DNA of 64,000 bases from Phytophthora hibernalis (GCA_012656075.1 JAAKBF010000282.1:248001-312000); one strand, 5' to 3'; shown: positions 1 to 11,133, counted from the first letter of the stretch. Numbers and translations are program-made. The notes: generated from the letters alone by a model not told the origin.

Positions 1-2
1 AG

Positions 3-290
3 AATTGACTTTCACGGCCAGGTGGTCATCAGCTTGTCCACGAGTTGGTTTTATAAGGCGAAGGCAGCGCAGTTGAACAAACTGCACCGCAAGTACCTAC
101 GAACATTTGCTGGCAGCATACCATCATACAACGCTGAGGAGGCGGTCTAGTACCGCCATTCGGATAACGAAAGTCTGGCACAATTCATGCAAACTCTACA
201 ACGGTAGTTGATAAAGCACCAACACTCGTCAAACACCAACTCGGCAGGTCACCTAGAGGCAGATTTGGTGGCACAGGACCCGCGGCACTG
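3..290 (+). pseudogene. Possible LINE ORF2 C-terminal remnant
   Basis: One frame starting at base 3 reads through a tryptophan/tyrosine stretch (STSWFYKAKAAQLNKLHRKY) and then meets TAG stops near 148 and 207. A short basic stretch just before the start of the next LINE resembles the C-terminal tail after the reverse transcriptase of non-LTR elements. No catalytic motif is present, so the assignment rests on position and general flavour only. It could equally be unrelated decayed sequence. The window begins inside it. Confidence 0.22.
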
Positions 291-1284
291 ACAAAGGGTT
301 CCGAGGTCAAGCGGGAGGGGCGATGAGAGAAGAGGCCGCAGGGCTACCGGAGTCTCCAGTACGGACGACGACGGATACACGGTGGTTACTCGCAAGGCCT
401 CTCAGAAGAGGGACGGGAAACAGATCACACAGATCAAAGACAACTCGGCTGCAAGATCTGACATCTTAACTGCGGTGTCACCCGCTACCGGCACCGCCCA
501 AGGACGCAGCACCCAGCAAGAAGCAGGCCACCAATGGTCATGGTTCCTGACAGGACCAGCGTCACACCAAGACCGGTAATCGGCCGGAGACAGGGGTCAT
601 CCTCGAAAAAGGCAGAGCCACCGCGCCGTCTTTTACACAATTCAAACGGGCCAGAGAGCTATGCCGTTTCGAGATGCTGGCGGACGACGATGACGATGAC
701 AGCGAGGTGGACAGCGAAGAGGAGAAAGCGGAGGCGCCATATGCGTATGAGCCTCACCACCCCTCTCTGCCTCTGGAGTCTTGGGACATCAACAACGTGA
801 GGATGCAGGACAGAACAGCTCATCAGCAACAAGGGCAGAACTCCTTACAGAGTCCAAGATGACACCTCCAGTATGGTGCCATTGACTTCCGGGGAGGATG
901 AGGAACCTGCACCAGCTACTACGCGAGCGCAACAACTTACCGGACCTGCGCCGAAAGGGGACGCTGAGATAGAGAGCGACGACGGCTCTTCGGTGTCGGG
1001 ACACGTAGGTTCGTCCGCACCTTCTTGAACCCAGTCACGTGCCCTCACACCAGGGTCCGATTTCCCGTTCTCGATGGACTCAGCGGTGGGCGGCGAGGAT
1101 TGCAACAGGCTGAGTCAGGTGAGGCTACGGACGGGAGGCCGATACAGGTTTAATTGGGAACGAGTTCTTCGACGGGGTTGAACAATCGCAGCCTTCTCTG
1201 TCGCTGAGTCAAGACGGTTACATCATTGAAAAGACGACATGGCCCCGGGAATGCCGCAGCATATGCCGGTCTTTCTGCTGGACC

Positions 1285-1870
1285 TTGACTTCGGTACCAG
1301 TCAACGGTCAATGCGCCTACGCTGCGCTGTACGCGTCCACAACAGCGACTGTAGAGACAACTCTCAGCTTCAGCCCAGCGGTGGTAAGAGGTGCCAATGT
1401 CATCAAACGCAGCGTGTACACGCTAATGATGACAAATTTGGCGCACGATGTAGAGCGCAACGTGGTGGATCCAAGTAGAGATCTACAGCGCTTATACACC
1501 TCGCCACCCACCCCGACGAACATTGCGGTAGCCATCGCAGAGTTTTTACGCATTATCCTCAAGAGCGGGAACGGTCCGTCAATACCAACATTCCGTCAGC
1601 ATTCTGGGCAGGGCCGGAAGTGCTGCAAGCAAGGCGCAGTACCTCCGCGAGCCGCTGTTCGCGCTGGATGTGGATCCGAACAATAAGACGCACGTTCAAC
1701 GGTACTATTACAAGGATTACATCCTGCCGAATGGAGATGTCCATGAAACGGGGTGCGGTGGAGCCATGGATGCTGGGAGCGCAAAGGCAATGAATGCTTT
1801 CGGGCTTTGCCAGACTACATGTATTACCAGTCTTCCTGATACTCAAACGTCACGAGGCCCATTTTAATGG
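1285..1870 (+). other. OTU-like cysteine-protease stretch inside LINE ORF1
   Basis: The frame contains PVNGQCAYAALYASTT, which resembles the catalytic-cysteine box of OTU-family deubiquitinases (consensus D-G-x-C-hydrophobic-x-A/S). It is followed by a helical segment (NVIKRSVYTLMMTNLAHDVE) and, in a shifted frame, VQRYYYKDYILPNGDVHETG. Known OTU domains end with a histidine box; HETG is only a loose candidate. Some retrotransposons are known to carry OTU-like domains, which supports the idea but does not prove it. The aspartate before the glycine is replaced by asparagine, and at least one frameshift falls near 1680. Confidence 0.33.
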
Positions 1871-2864
1871 GGTTCACCATGGAGGGTTGTCTACCAAATG
1901 GCAAAGGGAGATCTCGCATTTGCGCGCAAGGAATGTGCGACGCACCCTTGATTTCCTGAGGTGGTAGCGCATATTGAATACAGTGCCTCGCGGAGGGACC
2001 AAGTTAACCCACTGAACGATGACGAGAGCAGCAATGCGGTGCTTATCAGTGCACTCGAACGACGTGATCGCCTGGACGTCGTTCACGATCGTTTCAAGGT
2101 GGAACGTCTGGATAGCGCTTTCTACGGTATAGCCATGCTGAATGATGGACTGCGTCATGCGGCGGATCGACTTCAGAGGGCAGCGGACCAGCAGGGACCT
2201 TATCAACGGGATGTCACTCTTGACGAGGATAGCTCAACTGGGGTGATCACATATGCACGTTCCTCTATCTCGCCGCGCGGGCGAGTGGCTCTTTCAGTAC
2301 TGTAGCCGATTTTGAACTCCATCGCATCGGAACCGTATTTAATCGCCGACCGGTCGAAGATGCGACAGTTGGTGCAGGAGAAAGCGGCCGCAGTGAGAGT
2401 GTGGAGGACAAGCGCGACAGCGACTTTACGGCCGCCTCAAGCAACTGGGGACAAGGAAGGCTGGGAAGACTTGCTACCGTGGTTATGGGCCATCGTTCGG
2501 CATTCCATGCCCTGCTCAAATTTCTTCCTTATCCAGAGGTAGCGCTCAAGATGCTGCCGAAGAAGACCCTCAATCATTGGGGCGAGATGGAGGCTTATGA
2601 TGTGCAAGTGACTGTGCTGCACAGAATTATTGCCGACAAGGCGTCTTCACCGGCCACCACAGGGTATTGCCGGACATGGTTAGCTGTTTGCACGACGGCA
2701 GAGGGGGCACGACGAGACCGCGTAATTTCCCGGGACCCACAACGCTGGAAACGGCTCGAAGGTTTGCACAAGGGAGCTCCCTCGTGCGCATGCCCATTCT
2801 ATGTCAGAGAGGAATGCTGGAATGTGCTGCATACGTTGCCGTATGTACTGTGGGCGTGGCCCGC

Positions 2865-2988
2865 TACGCCTTGGGGAGTGACTTTACGGACGAGGTTGGG
2901 GTCGGTGTACCACGCACACCCGGCCGTACGCCTTGGGGAGTGACTTTACGGACGAGGTTGGGGTCGGTGTACCACGCACACCCGGCCG
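2865..2988. repeat. Perfect 62-bp tandem duplication
   Basis: The unit beginning TACGCCTTGGGGAGTGACTT occurs at 2865-2926 and again at 2927-2988 with no difference I can see. Because 62 is not a multiple of three, the duplication shifts the reading frame of the LINE ORF1-like protein; the same amino-acid stretch (WGVTLRTRLGSVYHAHPAV) therefore ends the frames finishing at 2943 and at 3002. Confidence 0.92.
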
Positions 2989-3298
2989 TACAGCAACTAT
3001 AGTCACGAGATCTGAATGGGGGACACATTCACCATCCCGCCAGTCATTACCTTGGAAGACCGACTAGCCGCAATGGCAGTCGGCCGGCCTCATCTCGATG
3101 CTAAGGGCTCCCCAGCCCTTGGTAGCACCCTCCATCCGATCAAAGATGGAGGACCCAGGTGCAGCGCCGTGTCATTTTGGGAATTGAAACCACACCCTCA
3201 TCGCGTGGACGAAGCAGTCACCCTCGACAACGCATGTTAGGAGACTTCTTCTAAGAACACCGGGCAGATAGAGCGGCGGTCAAGCCACAGTAGAAGCT

Positions 3299-3760
3299 AC
3301 ATCAGCAGGACCAGAATCTCAGCTGTGTCACACAGAACGTGAATGGCTTTAGCAGTAATGACGCTCACAGGAGTGAATGGTTAAGGGCTTTTCGACGACC
3401 GACAGGCACGGCAGCTTCGACTTAGTCATGATGCAGGAGACACACGTCGAAACGGAGGACGTCGCGTACATGGCACACCTGCACGCGAGGACGTGGGTTT
3501 TCGAACAGGACGGTACAGCCCGGAACGGTCGTTTTGGTCGTCATCGCTGGAGCGGAGAGGTGGGGTGGTGATCCACCTAAATCCGTATGGGCGCCTATCT
3601 GACGCTAGACCGACGATGGCAGCGCACTGGTCACCGGATTTTATGGCGATAACTGGACGATATGCTGGGGAACCCATACTTTTTGTTTGCATCTACGCTC
3701 CACACCTGCGTGCGCGGCGTGAAGCATTTTTCAAGGATCGCGATCACGTGGGTCAAAATG
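3299..3760 (+). pseudogene. LINE ORF2, N-terminal half of AP-type endonuclease
   Basis: The frame near 3320-3400 reads VTQNVNGFSSNDAHRSEWL, the usual start of an endonuclease/exonuclease/phosphatase domain (N-x-N-G). After a frameshift near 3405 comes DLVMMQETHV (the catalytic-glutamate box Q-E-T-H), and in a third frame GGVVIHLNPYG and ILFVCIYAPH, the central strands of the fold. In LINEs this domain nicks target DNA for target-primed reverse transcription. The piece stops after REAFFK near 3745, where the DIRS-like element begins. A C-terminal half in the same orientation resumes at about 9508. Confidence 0.7.
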
Positions 3761-3909
3761 AACTTCATGTTGAGCATCTCAGGTGTGGAGTGGTGAGCCC
3801 CACTAGTCCACACCGCCACGCAACCTCGATCAGTTAGGGTCGCCATTGGGGAAGGTTTCAGTCCCGTGTCATCGGACCACACATCAGCTTGGCTAAACCC
3901 TTTGATCCG

Positions 3910-4910
3910 TCAGAGGTACTCTTCATAGGCATTTGACAACCAACGACCCATCAACTTGATGACTAGGCGATCAGCTCCCGAGTTAATCAGAATCGTAGCA
4001 CCGCCAACTCTCACTGAGTGCGTCGAAAACAGTCTTGCATCGAGGCCTGCCGATTCTGCAGCTCGCTTCAGCGTTTCTGCCATTTCGCTCGCCGTAATTC
4101 CATTCCCTGCTCCTGTTGATAGTGCCGGTTGGCCAGCATCCGTACCAAAGGCTCGGGCTCCTCACTGGATCCACCGGGCAGCTCTAACGGGACACAGTAT
4201 GGCATCACCCGACCGGTGATGAAAACGCCTCTCCTCACGACCAAACTGATTGTTTTTCGCTCCTTGGAGACGGATTCCAACGACATCCGCTTGGTGTGAT
4301 TGAGTCTGGCCTCCCGCATTATCTTGAAAGATAACATCACCTAACCGGTGCACGTAGTTGTGATGTTTCTTGCCGATGAAGAGATATGCAGATCGTCGTA
4401 GTAAGAAAAAGAAAGCGAGCAGAAGTCCACCCCATAACAATTGAACCCGTGCACACCGTAAATCCAAGTCACGATAGACGATACGGAGAAAAGCGGAGAA
4501 ATCGACTGCTGCTTGACGACAGGGTCTGTGAACCTCCTAATTCCACGAAGTAGAATCGCATGACCAGCATTGACGCCGGGGTCGTAACCTGCTGTGTTCT
4601 TGTGAAACCACCTCACAGCACACAATTTACTGCAAATTGTCGAATAAGTGTTCCCCTTGCCGACCTAATTCATGCCGTACCGCCATAGAAAAACTGCAAA
4701 CGCCCCCAGCTGTGCTGCGTTAGCGTCGAGTGTGTCCCGACCTAGCCACGCATTGAAATTCAGGAAGGAGCACCACCGTTTCCACTGGTCCCAGGAACGG
4801 CGGTACTGTATCCGAGAGGTGTCCGCTAGAGCTCCAGCTTGGAACATTGCTCCCAAAGCTTCCAGAGTTTCCTTGAGCTCAACGGAACCTTGACCTGCGT
4901 CCAAGATCAC
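3910..4910 (-). pseudogene. Tyrosine recombinase of DIRS-like element 1
   Basis: Tyrosine recombinases of DIRS elements integrate the circular DNA copy. The N-terminal SAM-like, DNA-binding part is at 4910-4665 (SRIQYRRSWDQWKRWC, then LGAFAVFLWRYGMN). The catalytic part follows in other frames: FFLLRRSAYLFIGKK near 4400 and, to the end, STHSVRVGGATILINSGAD with the H-x-x-R pair (His codon 4018-4020, Arg codon 4009-4011), IKLMGRWLS with the tryptophan box, and tyrosines in NAYEEYL, one of which should be the nucleophile. The stop is TGA at 3912-3910. A stop at about 4667 and at least two frameshifts break it. Apart from these breaks the core is complete, unlike the two deleted copies elsewhere in the window. 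Confidence 0.8.
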
Positions 4911-4947
4911 GACGTGTCAGCAAATTTTCTGAGAGCTCCACGGATTG

Positions 4948-6862
4948 TCACACCCTGCTTCCTGCATCCGCCATGATATTCTCAATACCCGCAATGTGAT
5001 GAGCTGACGAATAAAAATTATGCCGTACTTCGAGGAGAGCGACCAACCTCAACAGCATTTGAGCAAATGGATTTCGGCTTGAGGGACGATTAGCCCAACA
5101 GACTGCAGAAGAATTATCAATCCAGAATCGGATATGCATTTGCTCGTCAGTAGTTGTCGGAGACCAGTGTTGGGCCCAAACAACTGACGCGAAAGCAGCG
5201 CTCATCAGCTCACGGATATTAATGCTGAATTCATCCGTGTCAGCAGCATTAAATTCTACAATTTTCCGACGCTCTTCCTCATCGAACTCCACTTGTAAAT
5301 ATTTTTCTCGGAGGCCAAAGCGCGCAGAGGCCACGGTCACTTGCATCCATGAAAATATGATGATCAGGGGTTCGTAAACCCACGAACCGAGATAACGCCA
5401 CTGAATTGATCCGCCCTACTCGGATAATTGCAGCAAACCAGCGAAAATCCTCTCTGGCTTCGTCCGAGACGACTGATGGCTAGAAGCGACTCGTGCTTCT
5501 GGCTAATGCTGCTATTCGCTGAAAGAATGGAGCTGCATTTCGAATCCAAGTCGTCACGTGTCGTAGACTACCAAGAAGCTGATTTAGCTGTCGTTTGGTA
5601 GCCGTCTCTGAATTAAGCATACCTTGAATTCGTCCGAGAGCTTTGGCAACTTTTTCGACAGGCATTCACAGTGTTAAAACCGAGAGATCCCAGTGCAATC
5701 CCAGAGTATTTCCTGCGACAAACCACTGCGAAAACGTTTCCTCGTTGCAAGTCTTGGGCCCTAGGATCGTGGTCATTGCTGACCGCAAGGAAATACTTGC
5801 TTCACCCAGCCTTGACCCAATATCTGGTTTGATGCAGATATGGTCATCGCATCAGTCCTTTCCATCAAAATTGCCTGCCGTCAAAACATTCTGTTCGGGC
5901 CACGTTGGGGATGAGCACGCATGTAAATGAACTATTGCTTCACCTGCAGACCAGTATTGTCGAGGCGAATCGGTCCACCCAAACGTGCAGAACAAGTCAA
6001 TCACCAAGATGCCGAGCTCGGGAAAAGTCCCGGCAAAACGTTCCGCCGCGTCAGCTGCGATAGGAATATTGCGAAATGCTCCGTTCACGTCTCCCGTGGA
6101 CATCCGTACTCGCCCAGGAAACTCTTTCTCCACTTGCAAAATTCGTCGGGCTAATACAGCAGCCCCATCGTAAGTCAATTCAATGGTTGGGTCGTCTTGC
6201 ACTTGGTCGTTCACCGATGATCCCTTCGGACATGAAAGATCATGTATCACACGTGCGTCCACAGTGATGTCCGCGTCTCCTTTTGGTACTGCTCCGAATG
6301 GACTACATTTGATCCCTTCGAGAAATGGCAGCACATCAATGTCCAAGATCAAGTACCGATTGTCATCTTGACCTTTTCGAAGGCTCTTGACCACAGCATT
6401 TCGTGCACGCACTGCTGACCCATGATTTAAGGGAATCTCCTTTTGCTTTGGAAAGTCATTCCTACACGTCGGCCGCACCCCGTTTGTGACGATATCACGC
6501 CATTGATCTCTATATCGATATGACTTCCAACTGAGAAGGTGATCGGGAACACTTAAGGCCTTGTTCGGCCGAGGATCGCATGCTGTTTTTCCTCGTACGT
6601 GACGAATCAAATCCGGTAGACTCATTCTCGATCGTCGAAGCAATTCGCTATAAGCTGCTTGTTTGGCTTGATCGATCCGGTAGCAGTGCACGCCATTAGA
6701 TTCAATCGACGGTGGACTCGAAATCGGAGGTGGGACACCAAAGTTAGCCATTAGCACCTTCAAATTGCTGGCCGTGTCTTCTTGCTGAAGGGTAAATAAG
6801 CGTTCTCTGACTCGCAAGGACAATGCGTAACGCCGCTGTTGAGCCTCCACGTAGGTCCTCAA
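4948..6862 (-). pseudogene. Reverse transcriptase and RNase H of DIRS-like element 1
   Basis: RT motifs in order are SPFGAVPKGDADITVDARVI (fingers), RMSTGDVNGAFRNIPI (motif A aspartate) and LFCTFGWTDSPRQYW (motif B). Just past the TGA at about 5852, in the same frame, is CDDHICI (motif C aspartates). The thumb follows, and around 5665-5480 KALGRIQGML and LNQLLGSLRHV, the connection typical of DIRS RTs. The RNase H part (5346-4948) shows INIRELMSA (catalytic Glu), FWIDNSSAVCW (Asp) and NIMADAGSRV (terminal Asp). Besides the TGA at 5852, a second TGA lies near 5668. Reading is otherwise nearly continuous, suggesting a fairly young decay. Confidence 0.82.
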
Positions 6863-6951
6863 ACGACTTGCCAGAGGAACACGTATAATTGTCGCCTCTC
6901 GTCCACCTCGTCTGGATCCAGCAACACTCCAAACGTGGGTTTTGGCCCACT

Positions 6952-7143
6952 ACCTGCCTGCAACTGTTTGGCAGAGGCTTACCAACGCCTCGATCGTGGC
7001 TAGTGACCACTTCAAGGCAACCTACCTGCCTACAGTCATCTCGCAGCGGCTGAACAACGCCCCGAGTGTGGATTTTGACCACTCCGGGACAAACTACCTG
7101 CCTGCAACTATCTTGCAGCGGCTGATCAACGCCGTAAACGGGG
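6952..7143. repeat. 72-bp (24-codon) tandem repeat
   Basis: The start sequence ACCTGCCT recurs at 6952, 7024 and 7096, a period of exactly 72 bp, giving about 2.7 units that have diverged by scattered substitutions. On the minus strand the frame stays open through all units and encodes a repeat of the type VVQPLRDDCRQVGCLEVV. The period is a multiple of three and the frame is preserved, so the repeat probably expanded as coding sequence between the gag-like and RT parts of element 1. Confidence 0.85.
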
Positions 7144-7455
7144 CGTGTGGCTGTCTCCGGGTCGGCGATACTTTTACTGTCCGTTAGCGCCAAACTTTCG
7201 CAGGTGTTGAAGCCCGCCCTCGTCCCGTTCTCTCTTGCGTGTTGGCTGAAGCATTCGTAGCCATCTATCACGGGCTTGACAACCTTGCAGTCTGATACTT
7301 CCCGAGGTGGAGGTTTTGTTTCGGCCTGAAACGAGGCACTTCCCGACCTGTTTCATGGCACCTTCACAAAACCGCCCCTCCCTGTCTCTGTTGAATTCGT
7401 GGCTCGCATGCCTCCATAATTCTTGGAAATGAAAGATTTTACAATCCCTTGCAAG

Positions 7456-8566
7456 TTATTGGGCACAAGTGTCCTCGGTAGTCGTAGATGCATGTATCGC
7501 CTTCGCCGGGACACCCTCCATCGAGAGATACTTCATGCAGAGCTTTTTGCCTTTCCGGATCGGCAAAGCTGTCACTACTGCTGGAGGTACTGGGATGGTT
7601 GCTGCCTGGTGGTTGTTCTTCATCTTGCGTTGGGGGCCCTTTTTACGAAATTCCGTTTTTCCGCTTGTGGAGGATTTCAGAGCTGCTTCTACCTGTAAGC
7701 TTGTAACGCGTTGCACTACCCGTGCGTAAGATTCGTTATTGAACTGAAAACACTTCATCACGTCCATAGCGGCCGCCATGTCTTCCCACACCAGGCAGGC
7801 TCGAAAATGTTCGAAGCTGCCATCAATCCAAGCTACCAACTCTGGGATCGCCTCTGGTCCTGCCATTGACTTCGTCTTCCGTAACAAGAGCAGAAAACGC
7901 CTGGCACTGTCGACCAACTCGGATACCATCGGCTGATACATTTCGGTCACGAGCAATGAAAGAACATCCAATGCAGCCAATAGATCTGCAATCATCGCAG
8001 CTTTAGGCGGCCCAGGCAGCTTGTTCTTCGCCGAGAAGTCCGTTATATCGTGATTACGTCGGAATTCACGTTCTGCATCCACGTCCATGGGGAGAAATGC
8101 ATGGAGGAAAGCCCTCGAAATCCAAAGTCCCAACCAAAACATCCTCGAGCAGCACCAGGGTGTGGCAAATAATCAAATTCCTTCGACTTCGACTGCATAG
8201 TCTCAACAAACAATTGTGAATCCAAAGATGAGTACTTACCATTGACTAGCATCCCGTGCGTCACCACTTGCTGCCGACTCGGTTTAAACTGCGACTTGGT
8301 CTCGAGTCCTGCAGCTGTCACCAGTGCAGTAGAATTGCTTTCTCCCAGGTTCGCTTGGCGAAGGGCGATGAGTTGGTCAATATCGCGGACCATAGCTGGG
8401 TCGTCCTCGAGCCGTTGGCGAATTGCGACGAGTCGTGCCTCGCCACGCACATTGGGCGCCCCTGCTTATCTTCTCGTCTTCGCTTGAAGCGAGTCGACTG
8501 CACTGCTTCCTCTTGTCCCAAATCGATTCCACCCGTGTCCTCATCCGACTCGTAAAGCTGCTCCAT
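7456..8566 (-). pseudogene. Gag-like protein of DIRS-like element 1
   Basis: Three overlapping minus-strand frames (8566-8318, 8450-8043, 8142-7456) make one protein when frameshifts are allowed for. The first is acidic and basic (YESDEDTGGIDLGQEE). The second is helical (RQRLEDDPAMVRDIDQLIAL). The third is a long helical part (EFRRNHDITDFSAKNKLPGP, LVAWIDGSFEHFRACLVWED) ending in a lysine/arginine-rich tail (KTEFRKKGPQRKMKNN). That layout, and the position upstream of RT, fit a nucleocapsid-type Gag, but I see no CCHC zinc knuckle. The assignment is from position and composition, not from a recognised domain. Confidence 0.5.
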
Positions 8567-8693
8567 CCTCTAAAGATCGGTGCTCCTGTTGCTATTCCGC
8601 TCTACCTCGCCTGTTGCTTGCGCTGGAAACAGTGAATCCGGAACGATAACTCCTTGTGGAGCGCGGCGGTTTCCCTCGTGGTAAAAACGTAGT

Positions 8694-9332
8694 TCAGAAT
8701 ATGATTGATCCGCAAATACTCCACACGTGTATCTCCCAAATTGAACACTGGAACGACTTGCTGCTCATCCAGTGCTGACAAGCCCAGATGGTAGTTGCAC
8801 TTCTGCGGGCCGTTTGCCCAATTCCGTTAAAGTGGTCATAGACAGCATTGTGAATTGCCCGCATTTCGCCGGGCATAACGTCGGCAACGCCACGACGACT
8901 GCAGGGTCGTAACGCGTAGGTCTCTAGCGCCAAGTCCTGCTGCTCTTCTTCCCCATAGGGTATTTCGCTTGTTGCATCAGCGAATGTCACTTGCAGTACT
9001 CCAGTATGGGTTGAATTCTTCCATGTGTAACCCACAACCATGCCGTAGTCCCAGATCTTCGGCAGTCCTTGCGGCACTCGAGTCACGCAAAGTGCGCAAC
9101 CGACGTAGGTGCCGATTCCGCTCAGTGCCTCCTCCTTTTGGACTGCACGCAACTCCACTTCAGTGGATTCTCGTTGAGTCGCGAATGTCCCACCATCACT
9201 CCATCTCCCACTACCCACACGCTCCACGTCGTACCGCCCCTGCCGCACCTCGGAGGTAGTCTTGCCGTACGCATATCCAACCGTGTCGAGGACGTCAGGC
9301 TTGAACAGGGCATACAGTGTCGTTGCGGTCAT
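8694..9332 (-). CDS. First ORF of DIRS-like element 1, unrecognised
   Basis: An intact 212-codon frame starts at ATG (9332) with MTATTLYALFKPDVLDTVGY and ends at TGA 8694. A longer frame upstream uses only a TTG start. The middle alternates short beta-like strands: GTYVGCALCVTRVPQG, IWDYGMVVGYTWKN, TGVLQVTFADATSEIPYGEE. The pattern 'variable glycine-rich strand, V-x-F-x-D, acidic loop, E-E' is reminiscent of Tudor/Agenet-like barrels that bind histone tails, but this is only a guess from the strand rhythm. It is the most upstream frame of the element. Confidence 0.45.
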   Translation of the reverse strand: MTATTLYALFKPDVLDTVGYAYGKTTSEVRQGRYDVERVGSGRWSDGGTFATQRESTEVELRAVQKEEALSGIGTYVGCALCVTRVPQGLPKIWDYGMVVGYTWKNSTHTGVLQVTFADATSEIPYGEEEQQDLALETYALRPCSRRGVADVMPGEMRAIHNAVYDHFNGIGQTARRSATTIWACQHWMSSKSFQCSIWEIHVWSICGSIIF

Positions 9333-9507
9333 GGTGGTTGAGAGTTGTCGGCTGGAAACGTGCGACAAGCCGGCGCGTAGGGTCGGGGTGGCTGGAGGCT
9401 ATCGAGAGCGGAGTAAAAGAGAAAGTAAGGTCGACTGGAGCTCCCAGCCTTCCTCCTACAACTAAACTTTGCCTGAATTTTCTAGTAACCTTTTCGTGAT
9501 CCGAAAA

Positions 9508-11090
9508 GAAGCCTTCCTCTTTCGACTGCAACGTCTACGACATCTTGTCCGTGGAAGCCGAACAACCGCCAATTATGGGACGTGGACTTGCCATTGGTGG
9601 AGAAGGTACTTGTGGGCGGGGACTTTAACTGCACTCAGGAATGTCAAACGCACCGCAGTTTCTTCCGGCACTTATCGGACCACGCGTCTCCCGCACCAGC
9701 AAACTTGATAGCTAAGTGGTCGCTGATTGACGCGGTACGTCTACCCGAAGAAATGACAGCAACTAACCTGGCGGAGTGGCACGCCAAACAACACAGGTAC
9801 CGGTACAAGCTCTCGAAGGGTCGGAAGCCACAGCCCGGCTGGACAGGTGGTATGGCTCCGGGAGGCTCACGGAATGGATCGTCGGTGGGGAGGTCTGCCA
9901 TCCAGGTACTCACACTGACCACCAGGCGGTGAGGCTTCACATTCGCTCATCTGCGGACCCGGTCCGCATCTGCAAACCACCCCGGATATACCCCTGCGCA
10001 CGGACAGGCTGTTTCGTGAAGATGCACACTTCCGCGGCAAGACCACCAAACAACTTTTTTGCCGAGTTAGCGTGAAGTTCGCGGACAACGCGATTCATCG
10101 CTTGGATACGGCAAATGGGGAACCCTCTAGGGGTACACGACAAAGCCGACACCCTCGCAGACGCTTTTACTCCCATCTTTCGGCAGGAAGGCTCAACACC
10201 GGCCGCGCGGGAGGAGGTGCTGCAGTGGTTGGGACCCAAAGATCAGTACGAGCGGATATTGCGCGACATCACCTCACCAATCACAGAGCTGGAAGTGGCG
10301 TTGGCGATTATCGCCTCACATCCTGGTACAGCATGCGGCCCAGACAGCTTGGACAATGACTGGTACCGGGAGGTTTCGGACGTCTTGGTTCCTATTCTCA
10401 CACGGCCCTATAACTCCTGGACCAGTGCAGGGGTTTTCCCACCTCATTTCTCGAGGCGGACATTTTCTGCTTGAGGAAAGGAGGGGATGCACACAATCCG
10501 TTGAACTTTCAGCCTCTCGCATTACTAGACTCGGACCACAAAATCCTGACGAGAGTGTTGGCGACGCGGACTAGCACGAAAATGGATGGTATAATTCATC
10601 CGAACCAAAACGGCTTCGTGCCGCTCAGAGCCATTCACGACACTCTCGACCTGTTTCATGCGGCGCAGATACAGGCAGCGTCGGATCGAGTTCTTGCAGA
10701 AGCGTTGGCACTACTTCTCGATTTCTGCAAGGCCTACGATTCCGTTGACAGGGAGTTCATATATGCCATGCTAATTTTGGCTGGACTTCCCAGAGCAATA
10801 CGTTCGTACCTTGTGCGACCTCTACTCAGGCACCCGAGTTCTCTTCCTGGCGAACGGTTCACGTTCTCGGTGGGTAGAGGTGACGTGTGGTATTCGGCAA
10901 GGGTGCCCGCTTGCGCCTCTGATTTTTATACTGGTGCTTGAAGCTCTTCACAGGAAAATTGATAAGGACACACGGCTAGCAGAAATAGTGCTGAGGAGCT
11001 CAACTGCAACCATGACGCTGAAAGTGGGTGGATACGCGGACGACACCGCGTGCTATGTCCGAACCGTTGGGAAGCTACGGTAATTCTGCT
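9508..11090 (+). pseudogene. LINE ORF2, end of endonuclease and reverse transcriptase
   Basis: The endonuclease end shows VEKVLVGGDFNCTQE (the G-D-F-N box, about 9597-9640) and, in another frame, HPGTHTDHQAVRL with the terminal T/S-D-H triad near 9920. The RT follows: ASHPGTACGPDSLDNDWY, LNFQPLALLDSDHKIL, LLDFCKAYDSVDREF (motif A), VTCGIRQGCPLAPLIF (motif B) and VGGYADDTACYV (motif C YADD, about 11030-11055). At least three frameshifts separate these blocks. The sequence stops at about 11090-11134, where gypsy-3 copy A begins, so the RNase H or C-terminal tail is missing. It may be the other half of the LINE cut at about 3760, but similar EAF residues occur on both sides of the gap, so two different copies are also possible. 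Confidence 0.78.
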
Positions 11091-11133
11091 CATTGCACGG
11101 GAGTTTGCCGCGGCGTCGGGACTCTCGCTGAGT

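Larger units (their letters stand above)
331..3002 (+). pseudogene. LINE (non-LTR retrotransposon) ORF1-like region, broken
   Basis: A series of overlapping plus-strand open pieces (382-579, 674-862, 1285-1686, 1670-1867, 1961-2305, 2401-2943, 2667-3002) reads like one protein cut by several frameshifts. It has an acidic stretch near 680-730 (DDDDDDSEVDSEEEKAEA), an OTU-protease-like part (1285-1870), a helical stretch (2040-2200) and a C-terminal part with repeated frames caused by a 62-bp duplication. It lies directly upstream of an AP-endonuclease frame, the order ORF1-ORF2 expected of LINEs. The true start is not visible. No frame is intact, so this copy cannot make the protein. Confidence 0.45.
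3765..9495 (-). mobile_element. DIRS-like tyrosine-recombinase retroelement (element 1)
   Basis: Read on the minus strand the order is: an unrecognised ORF (9332-8694), a gag-like region (8566-7456), in-frame 72-bp repeats (7143-6952), RT (6862 to about 5370), RNase H (5346-4948) and tyrosine recombinase (4910-3910). This gag-RT-RH-YR order defines DIRS-order retroelements, which integrate through a tyrosine recombinase instead of a DDE integrase. I could not define its exact ends or find terminal repeats; the limits given are where LINE endonuclease coding stops and restarts. A 13-14 bp hairpin lies at 3782-3814 close to the left limit. Genes contain a few stops and frameshifts, fewer than in neighbouring elements. 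Confidence 0.72.

Noticed and set aside
789..1105. Minus-strand frames opposite the LINE ORF1
   Set aside because: They are shadows of the plus-strand coding region with low-complexity composition and no motif.
3745..9508. Target-site duplication (GAAGCATTTTTC / GAAGCCTTCCTC) flanking DIRS-like element 1
   Set aside because: The two strings differ too much, and DIRS-order elements normally make no such duplication; similarity may only reflect the same LINE codons in two copies.
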